Source: an uncultured Paracoccaceae bacterium
GTDB taxonomy: Bacteria; Pseudomonadota; Alphaproteobacteria; Rhodobacterales; Rhodobacteraceae
Assembly (NCBI GenBank): GCA_947499635.1
Contig: CANMPD010000009.1
Span: 96,478 to 160,477 of the forward strand
DNA: 64,000 bases
Reading direction: 5' to 3'
In this document: piece after piece, positions 54,275 to 62,715 of the stretch
How positions within the stretch are numbered: the first letter of the stretch is position 1
How the letters are laid out: every line of letters starts with the position of its first letter
Made by a program: the position numbers and the translations under genes
Notes under the pieces: generated by a model
The model's input: only the letters and a program-made list of their open reading frames with translations
What the model was told of the DNA's origin: nothing
The model's database searches: none

Positions 54275-54307
54275 GAAACGGCAGCGCACCAAAGCTCCTG
54301 CCGTTTC
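54275..54307 (-). terminator. Intercistronic hairpin after the ABC binding-protein gene
   Basis: GAAACGGCAG and CTGCCGTTTC make a 10-bp stem with a 13-nt loop between the binding-protein and ATPase genes. Likely differential-expression hairpin. Confidence 0.6.
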
Positions 54308-54325
54308 AGTCGTTTCAACGTTTAC

Positions 54326-55405
54326 TTAGCTTGCAATCAGTTGTGACCATTTCTGGTTCAACCAATCACCGCGCTGTGCGTATATATCGTAACGCGGGAT
54401 GATAGGGGCAATATCAGACGACACCGCAGCAAATTCTTCGACTGTCAAATCTGTCTTTTCCCGTGCAACAGTCGGCGCTGTGCCAACAAAACGAGACAGC
54501 TTTGACTGGATGTCAGGGCGCGACATATAGTTGATAAAGGTCTGCGCTTCTGTCTGACGCTCAGATGTTTTCAGCACACACCATGATCCTGAATCCAATA
54601 CGCCACCTTCTTTGGGAAAGGTCGACCGTACAGGTTGCCCATCCGCAGCCGCAAGACCCGTTACATCATGGTAGTATTGGCCCATAGGGATTTCACCAGT
54701 TTCAAGCGCCTGCTGGAACTGACCTTCATCGCGATACCAAAGACGCACATTTGGTTTGACCTCGGCCAGCTTGTCAAAGACCTTCAAAATGCCCTCTTCT
54801 GTATCCAGAATAGCCGTCCCGCCAAAGAAGGTTGAGGCCGTAATTTCCAACAAGAATGAGTTGTCGACCAAAGCCAACAAGCCCAGGCTGTCTTCGTACT
54901 TTGCATCCCAGATATCACTCCAAGATGTCGGTGCATCCGGGTAGACCTCCGTGTTGGACACCAGATTGATGTACCAAGAAACAGCACCCAAACCATAGAT
55001 TTCGCCGCTTTCGTATTTATGGATAAAATGGTCGGGCATATTGGCGGAATTTGCCAGGCTCGACGCATCTAGCGGCAGCCACAGCTTTTCCTTTTCCCCT
55101 TTTAAACGCGCGATCTGTGTCATCATGGAAACGTCAGCGGGGACTTGGCCCGCACGTGCTGCCGCTTGCAATTGAATAAGCCAAGCAGAGCCTGTTGGCT
55201 CGCTAATGGACTCGATTTTGATACCGGTTTCTTCGGTGAACGCGGGGTAAATATGCGCGTCAAAGCTGTCTTGGAAAAACCCACCATACGTGCCAACTTT
55301 TAAAGTTCCCGTATCCGCGCGAAGCACGGACGGCGCCGCAATCACACCTGCAGCTGCGGCTGCGGAAGTCCCTAAAAAATAACGTCTATTCATCAGTGTT
55401 GGCAT
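54326..55405 (-). CDS. Extracellular solute-binding protein (PotD/PotF-like), Tat signal
   Basis: 359 residues. NRRYFLGTSAAAAAG is a twin-arginine signal, cleaved near VLRAD. The mature protein shows LKVGTYGGFFQDSFDAHIYPAF and the spermidine/putrescine-type binding-protein fold (family 1/6). The ATG at 55405 follows GGAGAG; an ATG at 55393 would trim four residues. First gene of a four-gene importer. Ligand not readable from sequence. Confidence 0.9.
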   Translation of the reverse strand: MPTLMNRRYFLGTSAAAAAGVIAAPSVLRADTGTLKVGTYGGFFQDSFDAHIYPAFTEETGIKIESISEPTGSAWLIQLQAAARAGQVPADVSMMTQIARLKGEKEKLWLPLDASSLANSANMPDHFIHKYESGEIYGLGAVSWYINLVSNTEVYPDAPTSWSDIWDAKYEDSLGLLALVDNSFLLEITASTFFGGTAILDTEEGILKVFDKLAEVKPNVRLWYRDEGQFQQALETGEIPMGQYYHDVTGLAAADGQPVRSTFPKEGGVLDSGSWCVLKTSERQTEAQTFINYMSRPDIQSKLSRFVGTAPTVAREKTDLTVEEFAAVSSDIAPIIPRYDIYAQRGDWLNQKWSQLIAS

Positions 55406-55795
55406 TGTATTCTCTCCTAGTCGACGATTTATTTTTGATTTGGCCCTGACAAGATACAGAGCCTTTCACAGAGTACATTGGCTATGTGTTCTGCGGTATC
55501 GCATCTCGCGCTACCTCTACAACATTCCCCCAACGGTATTCAAACCCGCGCCACCGCGTATAATGATCAAAGCTTGTTGATATCATCGCCCAAGAATACT
55601 GCGGCAAAGCAGATATGCTCACAGATGTCCGCGATTGAACGGGTATCATTGCCTCCGAAGGGTTGCCTCAATTCTGTCATACGCATCTATCGGTCCCGAA
55701 AAAGGACAGCCATAAGATTCCGCATTTTCTAAGAGAAAGACTATAGATCATTCTATGATGATGGCTCAACGTTAACATTTATAAATACAAATGTA
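55406..55795. other. 390-bp intergenic region, possible eroded coding remnants
   Basis: Contains the promoter of the ABC operon. On the minus strand it has short protein-like but interrupted frames, for example FEYRWGNVVEVARDAIPQ and RSIADICEHICFAAVFLG, separated by stops. They may be decayed remains of a gene that I cannot identify, or chance. No intact gene is seen. Confidence 0.3.
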
Positions 55796-56689
55796 TTACG
55801 CGCTATGTGCCTCTAAAACAGCCTTTCGAAAAGCATTTACCATTCTGGGTTGGGTCCCAGATTTTATCACAATCTGCATTTCACACAGATACTCAAACTG
55901 TTCTCGAGGCAGCACGCAAAGCTCTCCACGCTTGACATAAGGTTGCGCAAGATGATCCGGAAGAAGCCCAAGGTATCGACCACTTAAGACCAGCAACAAC
56001 TGAGACTCTATGTCGTTCACCATTACATCTGTTTCTTTGATGGAAAGTGACTGTCGTCTACGGCGGCTCCAGTATCTGCGGTTTACATGTGCATATTCGT
56101 CAATATCAAACACAGGCGCCTGCCCTTCGGTCGTGTAAAATTGCGGATGACGCGCGCCACAATATAAAGAGTGTTTTTCGGTATAGATCCGTTCAAATTT
56201 CAATCCCTGCATGGGATTATCAAAACCACCGATCCCAGCATGGAGTTGACCATTTATGATTTTGGTGAGTAAGGTTTGCGGGGTTTCTTGGCTCAGTTCG
56301 ACTTTGACCATCGGCGCGCTCTGCGCAAACTGAAATAACGCTTGGGGCAGCTTCATATTCTCGTCACTTGCAATGCTATTGACCGTTCCAATCCGCAACG
56401 TCCCTGCAAGTGCACCTTTCAACTCTGCAAGGATCGCAGAATGGTGATCAAGCGCAACGTCTAGATTTTGGCCAATCTCGTGAACCACTCTTCCTTTATC
56501 AGTCAGTTGAAACCCACTGCGCCCCCGTTTACACAATGTAACACCCAAACGCTGCTCCAGTGCAGAGATGTGATTGGATATAGTGGACTGGCTTAAGCCA
56601 AGCTCAGCTTGGGCGGCTGAAAATCCGCCGCTGCGGACAACGGCGTCAAAAATGGTCAATAGGTGAAGGTCAGATCCAGATATTTTCAT
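55796..56689 (-). CDS. LysR-family transcriptional regulator
   Basis: 297 residues: HTH with DLHLLTIFDAVVRSGGFS and AELGLSQSTISNHISALEQRLG, then a LysR ligand domain. It is on the same strand as and 15 nt downstream of the deaminase gene, so probably co-transcribed. It may also govern the adjacent ABC importer. Confidence 0.9.
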   Translation of the reverse strand: MKISGSDLHLLTIFDAVVRSGGFSAAQAELGLSQSTISNHISALEQRLGVTLCKRGRSGFQLTDKGRVVHEIGQNLDVALDHHSAILAELKGALAGTLRIGTVNSIASDENMKLPQALFQFAQSAPMVKVELSQETPQTLLTKIINGQLHAGIGGFDNPMQGLKFERIYTEKHSLYCGARHPQFYTTEGQAPVFDIDEYAHVNRRYWSRRRRQSLSIKETDVMVNDIESQLLLVLSGRYLGLLPDHLAQPYVKRGELCVLPREQFEYLCEMQIVIKSGTQPRMVNAFRKAVLEAHSA

Positions 56690-56704
56690 CTTGCCCCAAT
56701 ATAT

Positions 56705-57169
56705 CTATGTCCAAAGCTCTGTGGCGCGCTGGATGCAAAGGTTTTGATAAATCTGAACTTTGCGCTTGAACGGAGCCAAACATTGCGCGACCGATAACCC
56801 CGGCTCTTCCATTGAGTCTTGGCGTATTTTGAACAGGTCTTCTTGTGATATCCCATAGGCGATAACGTCAAGATTGGCCCACCATGCAGATGTTGTACAC
56901 ATCGCGCAGGGCTCAACATTTGATACCAAAGCATGACCGCTTAGGTCAGGACCAACTGCTGCAATACCGGCCCGAACGGCGCCAATTTCGGCATGTCGTG
57001 TTGGATCATTGTCCCGCACCACCCTATCTTGCGCACGCGCCACGATCTCGCCGGATTGATTGATGATCACGGCGCCATACGGAAACTCTCCCGCCTGAAC
57101 AGCCAATTCAGCTTGTTCAATCGCATTGGACATTGCGTGTTCAAGCGTCTCGATTGAAAATGATGACAT
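56705..57169 (-). CDS. Nucleoside/guanine deaminase-like protein (CDA fold)
   Basis: 154-residue zinc-dependent deaminase. The zinc site is visible as HAE in TRHAEIGAVRAG and the PCAMC pair in NVEPCAMCTTSAWW, followed by an AYGISQEDL segment. Length and motifs fit guanine deaminase/TadA-like small deaminases rather than long cytidine deaminases. The substrate could be guanine, another purine, or a pterin/creatinine-like compound; TadA itself is normally chromosomal and essential, so this is likely a catabolic paralogue. Confidence 0.85.
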   Translation of the reverse strand: MSSFSIETLEHAMSNAIEQAELAVQAGEFPYGAVIINQSGEIVARAQDRVVRDNDPTRHAEIGAVRAGIAAVGPDLSGHALVSNVEPCAMCTTSAWWANLDVIAYGISQEDLFKIRQDSMEEPGLSVAQCLAPFKRKVQIYQNLCIQRATELWT

Positions 57170-57256
57170 CTAATTTCCGTTCATAGATCTGGGATGACAT
57201 GACATCCGCGCTTTGGGTTTCGGCGGTCTCGACACCGGCACATCATTTACAGGCAG

Positions 57257-57874
57257 TCATTTACAGGCAATCAGTGCAAAAATCGGGGCCGATTGTGCAT
57301 TTACGATGCTGCAAACATCCTCAGCCGTCAGCTGGTCGTCGCGAATGAAGTTAATGAAATTCATATTGATATTGTTAAACAACAACTCCCCGATTTGATC
57401 CGCATCCACATCCGCGCGCAGCTTTCCCCCGTCCTGCATCGAGCGAATAAAATGCTTGCTTTGCAAGGTCAGTTGATCATCCATCTTGACGTATTTCTGA
57501 CAAAACTCAGAGTTCGGATTTAACATCGTTTGCGAGACGGCAATCCGCCACAAAGACCGTGGCGTTTTTGAAAATGACGTGGTGAAATAGGTTGTGACCA
57601 ACGCGTCAAACGCCTCTTCAACTGTCTCATATGAGCGGCTGATGCACTTATCCGCTTCGGCCAAAACAATCTCGGTTTCGGCGGTGATACTGCTTAGCAA
57701 AATATCCGCTTTTGACCGGAAATAGTTATAAAATGTTGCGACCGACAACTCTGTGTTGGCGGCAATATCCTCTATTCGGGTGTTGTCGTAACCCTTCACC
57801 TCAAAGCTTCTCGATGCCTCATCAATAATCTTTTGGGCGGTGTTTGCCTTTTTTTTAGCCCTTAAACCGGTCAT
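57257..57874 (-). CDS. TetR-family transcriptional regulator
   Basis: 205 residues from the ATG at 57874, which is preceded by AAGGG; earlier ATG/GTG codons up to 57895 are in frame. HTH: TRIEDIAANTELSVATFYNYFRSK. It is divergent from the binding-protein gene at 57976. The gap holds a 17-bp-arm inverted repeat overlapping its own translation start region, the expected operator position, so it probably represses the second spermidine-type importer and itself. Confidence 0.88.
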   Translation of the reverse strand: MTGLRAKKKANTAQKIIDEASRSFEVKGYDNTRIEDIAANTELSVATFYNYFRSKADILLSSITAETEIVLAEADKCISRSYETVEEAFDALVTTYFTTSFSKTPRSLWRIAVSQTMLNPNSEFCQKYVKMDDQLTLQSKHFIRSMQDGGKLRADVDADQIGELLFNNINMNFINFIRDDQLTAEDVCSIVNAQSAPIFALIACK

Positions 57875-57889
57875 CTTCATCCCTTTTGT

Positions 57890-57945
57890 AGTCACTCTAA
57901 GTTTTTCTTGATTATAAATTGAACCTATAAAAACTTAGAATGACT
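57890..57945. promoter_or_regulatory. Large inverted repeat in TetR/ABC divergent promoter
   Basis: Arms AGTCACTCTAAGTTTTT (57890-57906) and AAAAACTTAGAATGACT (57929-57945) are complementary at 16 of 17 positions, with a 22-nt AT-rich spacer. It lies between the divergent TetR and binding-protein genes. Each arm may be one operator, placing two regulator dimers symmetrically about the promoters. Confidence 0.75.
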
Positions 57946-57975
57946 CAAATATTTTAACCAAGTCAAGGGATAGGA

Positions 57976-59037
57976 ATGATGCAGAAATCTATAAACGCTG
58001 GTTTAGGAAGTTTGACCGCAGTGATGCTGTCGACCACGTCACTCTGGGCGGCCGACGAATTGAATGCCCTTGTTTGGTGCGACCACACAGACCCTGCTTT
58101 GCTAGAACCATTTGAAAAAGCACATAATGTGCGCGTGAATGTCAAAGAATACGAAGGCACGGCTGCGGGCTTGGCGATTTTGGATCAATCTCGCCCAGGT
58201 GATTGGGATGTCATGGTGATTGATGGCGTCGATGTTGGCCGGGCCGTGGACGAAGGCCGCCTTGCCGCCTTGCCAGCAGATGAATTCGACACAGGCACCT
58301 TTTTTCCAGAAGTTGTAATGCCCGAAAACAACACGCGCGATGGCGTGACCTATGCGGTCACCGAAAAATTCGGCTACAACACCATCACGTACAACGCCGC
58401 CAAAGTTGACCTCGAAGATATGAACAGCATGAGCTCCCTATGGAGCGGCAAATACGATGGCCGCATTGCCATCTATGACTACTATTTGCCTCTGCTTGGA
58501 CTGCTCGGTCTAGAACAAGGTGTTGCCACCTCTGATTTAGACGCCGATGCGGTCGAAGCTTTGCGGGATCGTCTCTATGCCCTGAAAGAAGCTGCCCAAT
58601 CCGTAAGCGACGTGGTTGCCAGCCAAACCGCATTGGCCACTGGCGAAGTGGATGTTGTAATCGGTGGAGGAGAATGGCTGACGGCTGTGCTTGCCGCTGA
58701 AAATCCGGATTTGAATTGGAGCATTCCAAAAGAAGGCGCTTTGCGCTGGACCCAATCCATTGCGGTTTTGGAAGAATCCGAGAACAAAGATCTCGCAGTG
58801 GAATTCATCAAATACATCACCAGCCCCGAAGGACAGGCGCGCCTCGCCACATCGTCATGCTACTGGGCGATGCCGGCCAATGCCTCAGCCGGAGACATCC
58901 TGACGGATGATGAAAAATCTACACTTCGCTGGGATCAGCAGGCGGATTACTTGTCTCGTACACAGCTGTATCCAATCCCAGATGCTGACCTAGATCTCGC
59001 GATGCAAGATCTCTGGACTGACATGCTGCAACAATAA
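57976..59037 (+). CDS. Extracellular solute-binding protein (spermidine/putrescine type)
   Basis: 353 residues with a Sec signal peptide (hydrophobic stretch ending near LWAADE). The mature part includes VWCDHTDPALLEPF, a WDVMVIDGVDVGR segment and VEFIKYITSPEGQARLA, the family pattern of polyamine-type binding proteins. It differs clearly from the binding protein at 54.3 kb (Sec rather than Tat signal). First gene of the second importer operon, separated from its permeases by a structured 221-bp gap. Confidence 0.88.
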   Translation: MMQKSINAGLGSLTAVMLSTTSLWAADELNALVWCDHTDPALLEPFEKAHNVRVNVKEYEGTAAGLAILDQSRPGDWDVMVIDGVDVGRAVDEGRLAALPADEFDTGTFFPEVVMPENNTRDGVTYAVTEKFGYNTITYNAAKVDLEDMNSMSSLWSGKYDGRIAIYDYYLPLLGLLGLEQGVATSDLDADAVEALRDRLYALKEAAQSVSDVVASQTALATGEVDVVIGGGEWLTAVLAAENPDLNWSIPKEGALRWTQSIAVLEESENKDLAVEFIKYITSPEGQARLATSSCYWAMPANASAGDILTDDEKSTLRWDQQADYLSRTQLYPIPDADLDLAMQDLWTDMLQQ

Positions 59038-59042
59038 ATATA

Positions 59043-59117
59043 CTGGATCCAGATCCTATTCACCGGACCTAGCGACAGGGTTTGGCTGCTGGATCTCGCT
59101 ACGGGACCTGGATCCAG
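59043..59117 (+). terminator. Nested intercistronic hairpin between binding protein and permeases
   Basis: Two copies of the self-complementary CTGGATCCAG (59043-59052 and 59108-59117) bracket TAGCGA (59070-59075) and its complement TCGCTA (59096-59101). The stretch can fold as one long branched hairpin or as two small ones. Likely attenuation or mRNA-end stabilisation. The remaining bases up to 59258 show no gene. Confidence 0.5.
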
Positions 59118-59258
59118 ATGTCCTTCCATTTAAGTTTTTGCAATATTCCCCCCAGCGCGCCCTACTCGCTGGGGCGTTTGGGCGTGAATGATGTGACAGG
59201 CACATAAACGCCCACATCGAAATGTCACCGTGACCAATATATTGAGGACCATCGCCAC

Positions 59259-60113
59259 ATGACACTCGAACACGAGGAACGCAGACGCGCATTCGGCTTT
59301 GTCGCACCTGCACTCATATGGACCTGCGCATTTTTCCTTATTCCATTTGCGGTGATGGCCCTTCTCAGTCTGGCCCATCTCGAAGGGCGCGCGATCATTC
59401 AAAGTTACGATCTGGGGAATTACATCAAGATTTTCACGGAACCGTCTTTTTTCAAAAGCATCGTCGTCTCGCTCGAGATTACGCTCACGGTAACGGTCTT
59501 GTCTGTTTTGCTCGCATGGCCGCTGGCATGGATTATCGCCACACAGGTGCCGCCGCATTATCAACGTCTCGCCATCATGCTGGCTGTCCTGCCCTTCTGG
59601 ACCTCATACGTGGTGCGGTCTTATGCATGGGCGCTTGTGTTGGGCCAAAACGGAGTGGTGATGCAGGGGTTGATCGGCATTGGCCTGCTTGATGAACCCA
59701 TCCAAATTATGGCCACACGAACAGCCACCGTCATTGGGTTTGTGCATTTCTTTGTCATGCTGCTGACCCTGACGATCTATTCCAACCTCATACAGTTATC
59801 GCCAAACTATGCACGTGCGGCGGCGGATTTGGGCGCCAGTGGATGGCAAACCCTGCGACATGTTATTCTACCGCTGACATTGCCCGGCATCATGACCGGT
59901 GCCTTCCTGACCTTTGTTCTCTGCATAGGGGATTATATCACGCCGCAAATCCTGGGCGGGAACAATGAACTGACGATGCCTCAGCTGATTATGCTTCAAC
60001 TCGGGCGCAGAGGCGACTTTCCGATGGCCTCAGCCCTTTCCGTTGTCTTGATGGCAATTGTCACCCTCGCCTACGCCGCAACCGCACGTTGGCTTAAAAT
60101 GGAGCGTGTCTGA
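59259..60113 (+). CDS. ABC transporter permease (PotB-like)
   Basis: 284 residues, six TM segments, EAA loop ARAAADLGASGWQTLRHVILPLTLPG. A GAGGA site lies 10 nt upstream of the ATG. It is followed with 1-nt overlap by the second permease. Part of the second spermidine/putrescine-type importer. Confidence 0.9.
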   Translation: MTLEHEERRRAFGFVAPALIWTCAFFLIPFAVMALLSLAHLEGRAIIQSYDLGNYIKIFTEPSFFKSIVVSLEITLTVTVLSVLLAWPLAWIIATQVPPHYQRLAIMLAVLPFWTSYVVRSYAWALVLGQNGVVMQGLIGIGLLDEPIQIMATRTATVIGFVHFFVMLLTLTIYSNLIQLSPNYARAAADLGASGWQTLRHVILPLTLPGIMTGAFLTFVLCIGDYITPQILGGNNELTMPQLIMLQLGRRGDFPMASALSVVLMAIVTLAYAATARWLKMERV

Positions 60114-60883
60114 TGCGTCGTCTTGGATGGATATACCTCATCGCCATTTTTACTTTTATATTTCTACCTGTAATAGTACTTGTTTTGTTCTCATTTCAAG
60201 ACAGCCGCCTCCCCGTCCCTCCATTTGATGGCCCAACCCTAAAATGGTACGTTCAGGTGATAAATGACCGCAGCATGATGGAAGCATTGAGAAACTCAGC
60301 CTTCGTCGCATTCACCTCTGCCGCTATCGCACTGCTGCTTGGTTTCCTCGCAGCTCAGGGCTTATCAAGAGTGATACTCCCCGGTTCCGTCTTAATGCGC
60401 GGTCTCCTCATCGCACCTATGACCGTCAGCTATCTCATAATTGCCTTAGGTTTGCTGACCGTATTCAACAATTTGGGCATCCGCCCATCACTTTGGGCAA
60501 CAGGCGTTGGACATGTTGTGATCAACCTACCGCTATGCTTTGCCATTCTTTTTGCCGCCATGGGTGACCATCAAAAAAACGCCGAACGCGCAGCACGCGA
60601 TTTAGGGGCAAGCGAACTGCAGGTCGTCTTTCTGATCAGTGCCCCCATGCTTAAACCTGCCCTACTGGCCGCTTATTTTCTATCCGTCACCTTCAGTTGG
60701 GATGAGTTTATCATCGCCTTTCTCCTCACACGTTTTGACGTAACCCTGCCTGTTGAAATTTGGTCCATGCTACGCTCCGGCCTCTCTCCCGCGACCAACG
60801 CAATTGGATCCATTGTTTTTCTGGTCTCAATCTCACTTCTCGTCCTTCTTGAAATAACTGTCTTCAGAAAGCCCAAATCATGA
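60113..60883 (+). CDS. ABC transporter permease (PotC-like)
   Basis: 256 residues, six TM segments, EAA loop ERAARDLGASELQVVFLISAPML. Overlaps the PotB-like gene by 1 nt and the ATPase gene by 4 nt (ATGA), so expression is coupled. Confidence 0.9.
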   Translation: MRRLGWIYLIAIFTFIFLPVIVLVLFSFQDSRLPVPPFDGPTLKWYVQVINDRSMMEALRNSAFVAFTSAAIALLLGFLAAQGLSRVILPGSVLMRGLLIAPMTVSYLIIALGLLTVFNNLGIRPSLWATGVGHVVINLPLCFAILFAAMGDHQKNAERAARDLGASELQVVFLISAPMLKPALLAAYFLSVTFSWDEFIIAFLLTRFDVTLPVEIWSMLRSGLSPATNAIGSIVFLVSISLLVLLEITVFRKPKS

Positions 60884-61866
60884 CTGCTGATGTCTCTCTC
60901 AAGTCCATCCAACATTCTTTTGGGACCTTCCAAGCACTGAAAGACATCAATCTTACATTCGATGCAGGTGAGTTTGTGGTGCTTTTGGGGCCATCGGGCT
61001 GTGGTAAATCCACACTTCTCGCCATTCTTGGCGGCTTTTTGACACCCACCAGTGGGCATATAAAAATCGGCGGTCAAGACATGTCGCGGGTTCCTCCTAA
61101 AGATAGACCAACAACAACGATGTTTCAGGACTATGCGCTATTTCCACATATGTCCTTGCGTAAAAACGTCGGTTTCGGCTTGCAAATGCGCGGGCAGTCC
61201 AAGAAGGAACGCAACCGACGCGCTGATGAAATGCTCGAGTTGGTTGGTCTGTTAGATAAAGCAAACCATAAACCCCACGAATTGTCCGGGGGCCAACGAC
61301 AGCGTGTCGCACTGGCACGTGCCCTCGCGGTTAGTCCTGATGTTTTGCTGCTGGATGAACCGCTGGGCGCGCTGGATCTCAAGCTACGGCGTCAGATGCA
61401 GGATGAACTCAAAGCCATTCAACGCGAAGTTGGAACAACATTTGTACATGTAACACACGACCAAGAAGAAGCGATGTCTATCGCGGACAAAATTATCGTT
61501 ATGAACCAAGGAAGCGTAGAAGATGTAGGCACAGCTGAAGACGTTTACATGCGCCCTAAAACCTTATTTTCTGCCAACTTTATGGGAGAGCTGAATACCT
61601 TACCCCCGACACAAGGTGAGCCCGCCACAAACACAGTAAATTGCGTGCGACCAGAAAACATCGGCCAAGCTGGAGACGTAAGTATGGGACAGGCTGTTTT
61701 AGAAAACAGTGCGTTTTTTGGCACCTATCATCGCTGCCATTTTCGCAGTACTGGAAACGACAAAACATCTTATATTGCCAATTTTCCAGTCGGCACGGTA
61801 CCTCAAGTTGGACAGGAGATTCCTCTGTTTGCATCAAATATCATTACATTGGAAACTGACACATGA
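60880..61866 (+). CDS. ABC transporter ATPase (PotA-like)
   Basis: 328 residues with Walker A GPSGCGKSTLL, signature LSGGQRQRVALARAL, Walker B LLLDEPLGALD, H-loop VTHDQEEAMSIAD and a short C-terminal TOBE-like domain. It completes the importer and overlaps the following hydrolase gene by 4 nt (ATGA). Confidence 0.92.
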   Translation: MTADVSLKSIQHSFGTFQALKDINLTFDAGEFVVLLGPSGCGKSTLLAILGGFLTPTSGHIKIGGQDMSRVPPKDRPTTTMFQDYALFPHMSLRKNVGFGLQMRGQSKKERNRRADEMLELVGLLDKANHKPHELSGGQRQRVALARALAVSPDVLLLDEPLGALDLKLRRQMQDELKAIQREVGTTFVHVTHDQEEAMSIADKIIVMNQGSVEDVGTAEDVYMRPKTLFSANFMGELNTLPPTQGEPATNTVNCVRPENIGQAGDVSMGQAVLENSAFFGTYHRCHFRSTGNDKTSYIANFPVGTVPQVGQEIPLFASNIITLETDT

Positions 61867-62591
61867 AGCCCGTAAAACCGCAAGATTGGTACCGTGTCCG
61901 GAAACTTACAGATGGCGTGACTTGGATTGATGAACCCCACATCAAGGAATTTTTCCGGTGCAATGTTTGGCATGTCAGAGGTCGAGACAAGGACATGTTG
62001 GTGGACAGTGGTATGGGCGTATTATCCTTACGTGAATGGGTGCCGTTGGTGACAGAGCGCCCCTTGGATGCGGTTGCCAGTCATACGCATTTTGATCATA
62101 TCGGAACCCATCATGAATTTCCTTGCAGACTGTGTCATGCAGCCGAGGCGGATATACTTGCGGCACCGACGCGGGCGAACACCTGGGCTGAGGACTACGT
62201 CACCGACGATATTTTTACGGCGTTGCCCCCTGCCCCTTATCAATCATCGACCTACACAGTGAAAGCGGCACCGGCCACTCGTATTCTTGAAGATGGTGAT
62301 CATATCGATCTTGGCGACCGTATTTTTGAAGTCATTCACACACCTGGCCACAGTCCCGGAGGTATCGCGTTGTGGGAAAAAGCAACAGGCCTGCTTATTT
62401 CGGGTGATATTGTTTACGATGGCCCGCTGATAGAAAGCGATAATCCAGCCGAGATGGAGCAATATGTTGCGAGTATGGAACGGCTGCTAACCCTTCCTGT
62501 ACGTACGGTTCATGGTGGTCATTTTAAATCCTACTCTGGAGAGCGGCATAAAGAGATCATCACAAATTGGCTGCGCTCTAAAGGTGTTTGA
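61863..62591 (+). CDS. Metallo-beta-lactamase-fold hydrolase
   Basis: 242 residues. The dinuclear metal site is visible as SHTHFDHIG (HxHxDH), HTPGHSPGG, the bridging aspartate in SGDIVYDG and the final histidine in VHGGHF. There is no signal peptide. Family members include glyoxalase II, lactonases and many hydrolases of unknown substrate. Translational coupling with the importer suggests it acts on the imported compound in the cytoplasm. Confidence 0.88.
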   Translation: MKPVKPQDWYRVRKLTDGVTWIDEPHIKEFFRCNVWHVRGRDKDMLVDSGMGVLSLREWVPLVTERPLDAVASHTHFDHIGTHHEFPCRLCHAAEADILAAPTRANTWAEDYVTDDIFTALPPAPYQSSTYTVKAAPATRILEDGDHIDLGDRIFEVIHTPGHSPGGIALWEKATGLLISGDIVYDGPLIESDNPAEMEQYVASMERLLTLPVRTVHGGHFKSYSGERHKEIITNWLRSKGV

Positions 62592-62666
62592 TGCGGCACC
62601 ATTTTGGCCTTGAATTACGTAAGTAATCTCGGCCCTGTTCCTTATGCAAAATAGAATTTTGAGAGA

Positions 62667-62682
62667 GTTCACAGTTGTGAAC
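62667..62682. other. parS-like palindrome downstream of repC
   Basis: GTTCACAGTTGTGAAC, arms GTTCACA and TGTGAAC, lies 34 nt past the repC stop. It fits the repABC parS consensus GTTNNCNGCNGNNAAC at all fixed positions but one (T for C in the centre). A partial half-site (TTCACAG) follows at 62691. It is a plausible RepB-binding centromere site. Confidence 0.6.
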
Positions 62683-62715
62683 TTTCATAATTCACAGTCA
62701 GAAACCTTGGGCTAT

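Noticed and set aside
55478..55732. An 84-codon plus-strand open frame in the 390-bp gap.
   Set aside because: No ribosome site, no family resemblance, and unusual composition; recorded only as a gap with possible eroded minus-strand coding.
56705..57169. tRNA adenosine deaminase TadA.
   Set aside because: The zinc motifs fit the superfamily, but gene context with a LysR regulator and importers and the location on a plasmid-like replicon favour a catabolic nucleobase-type deaminase.
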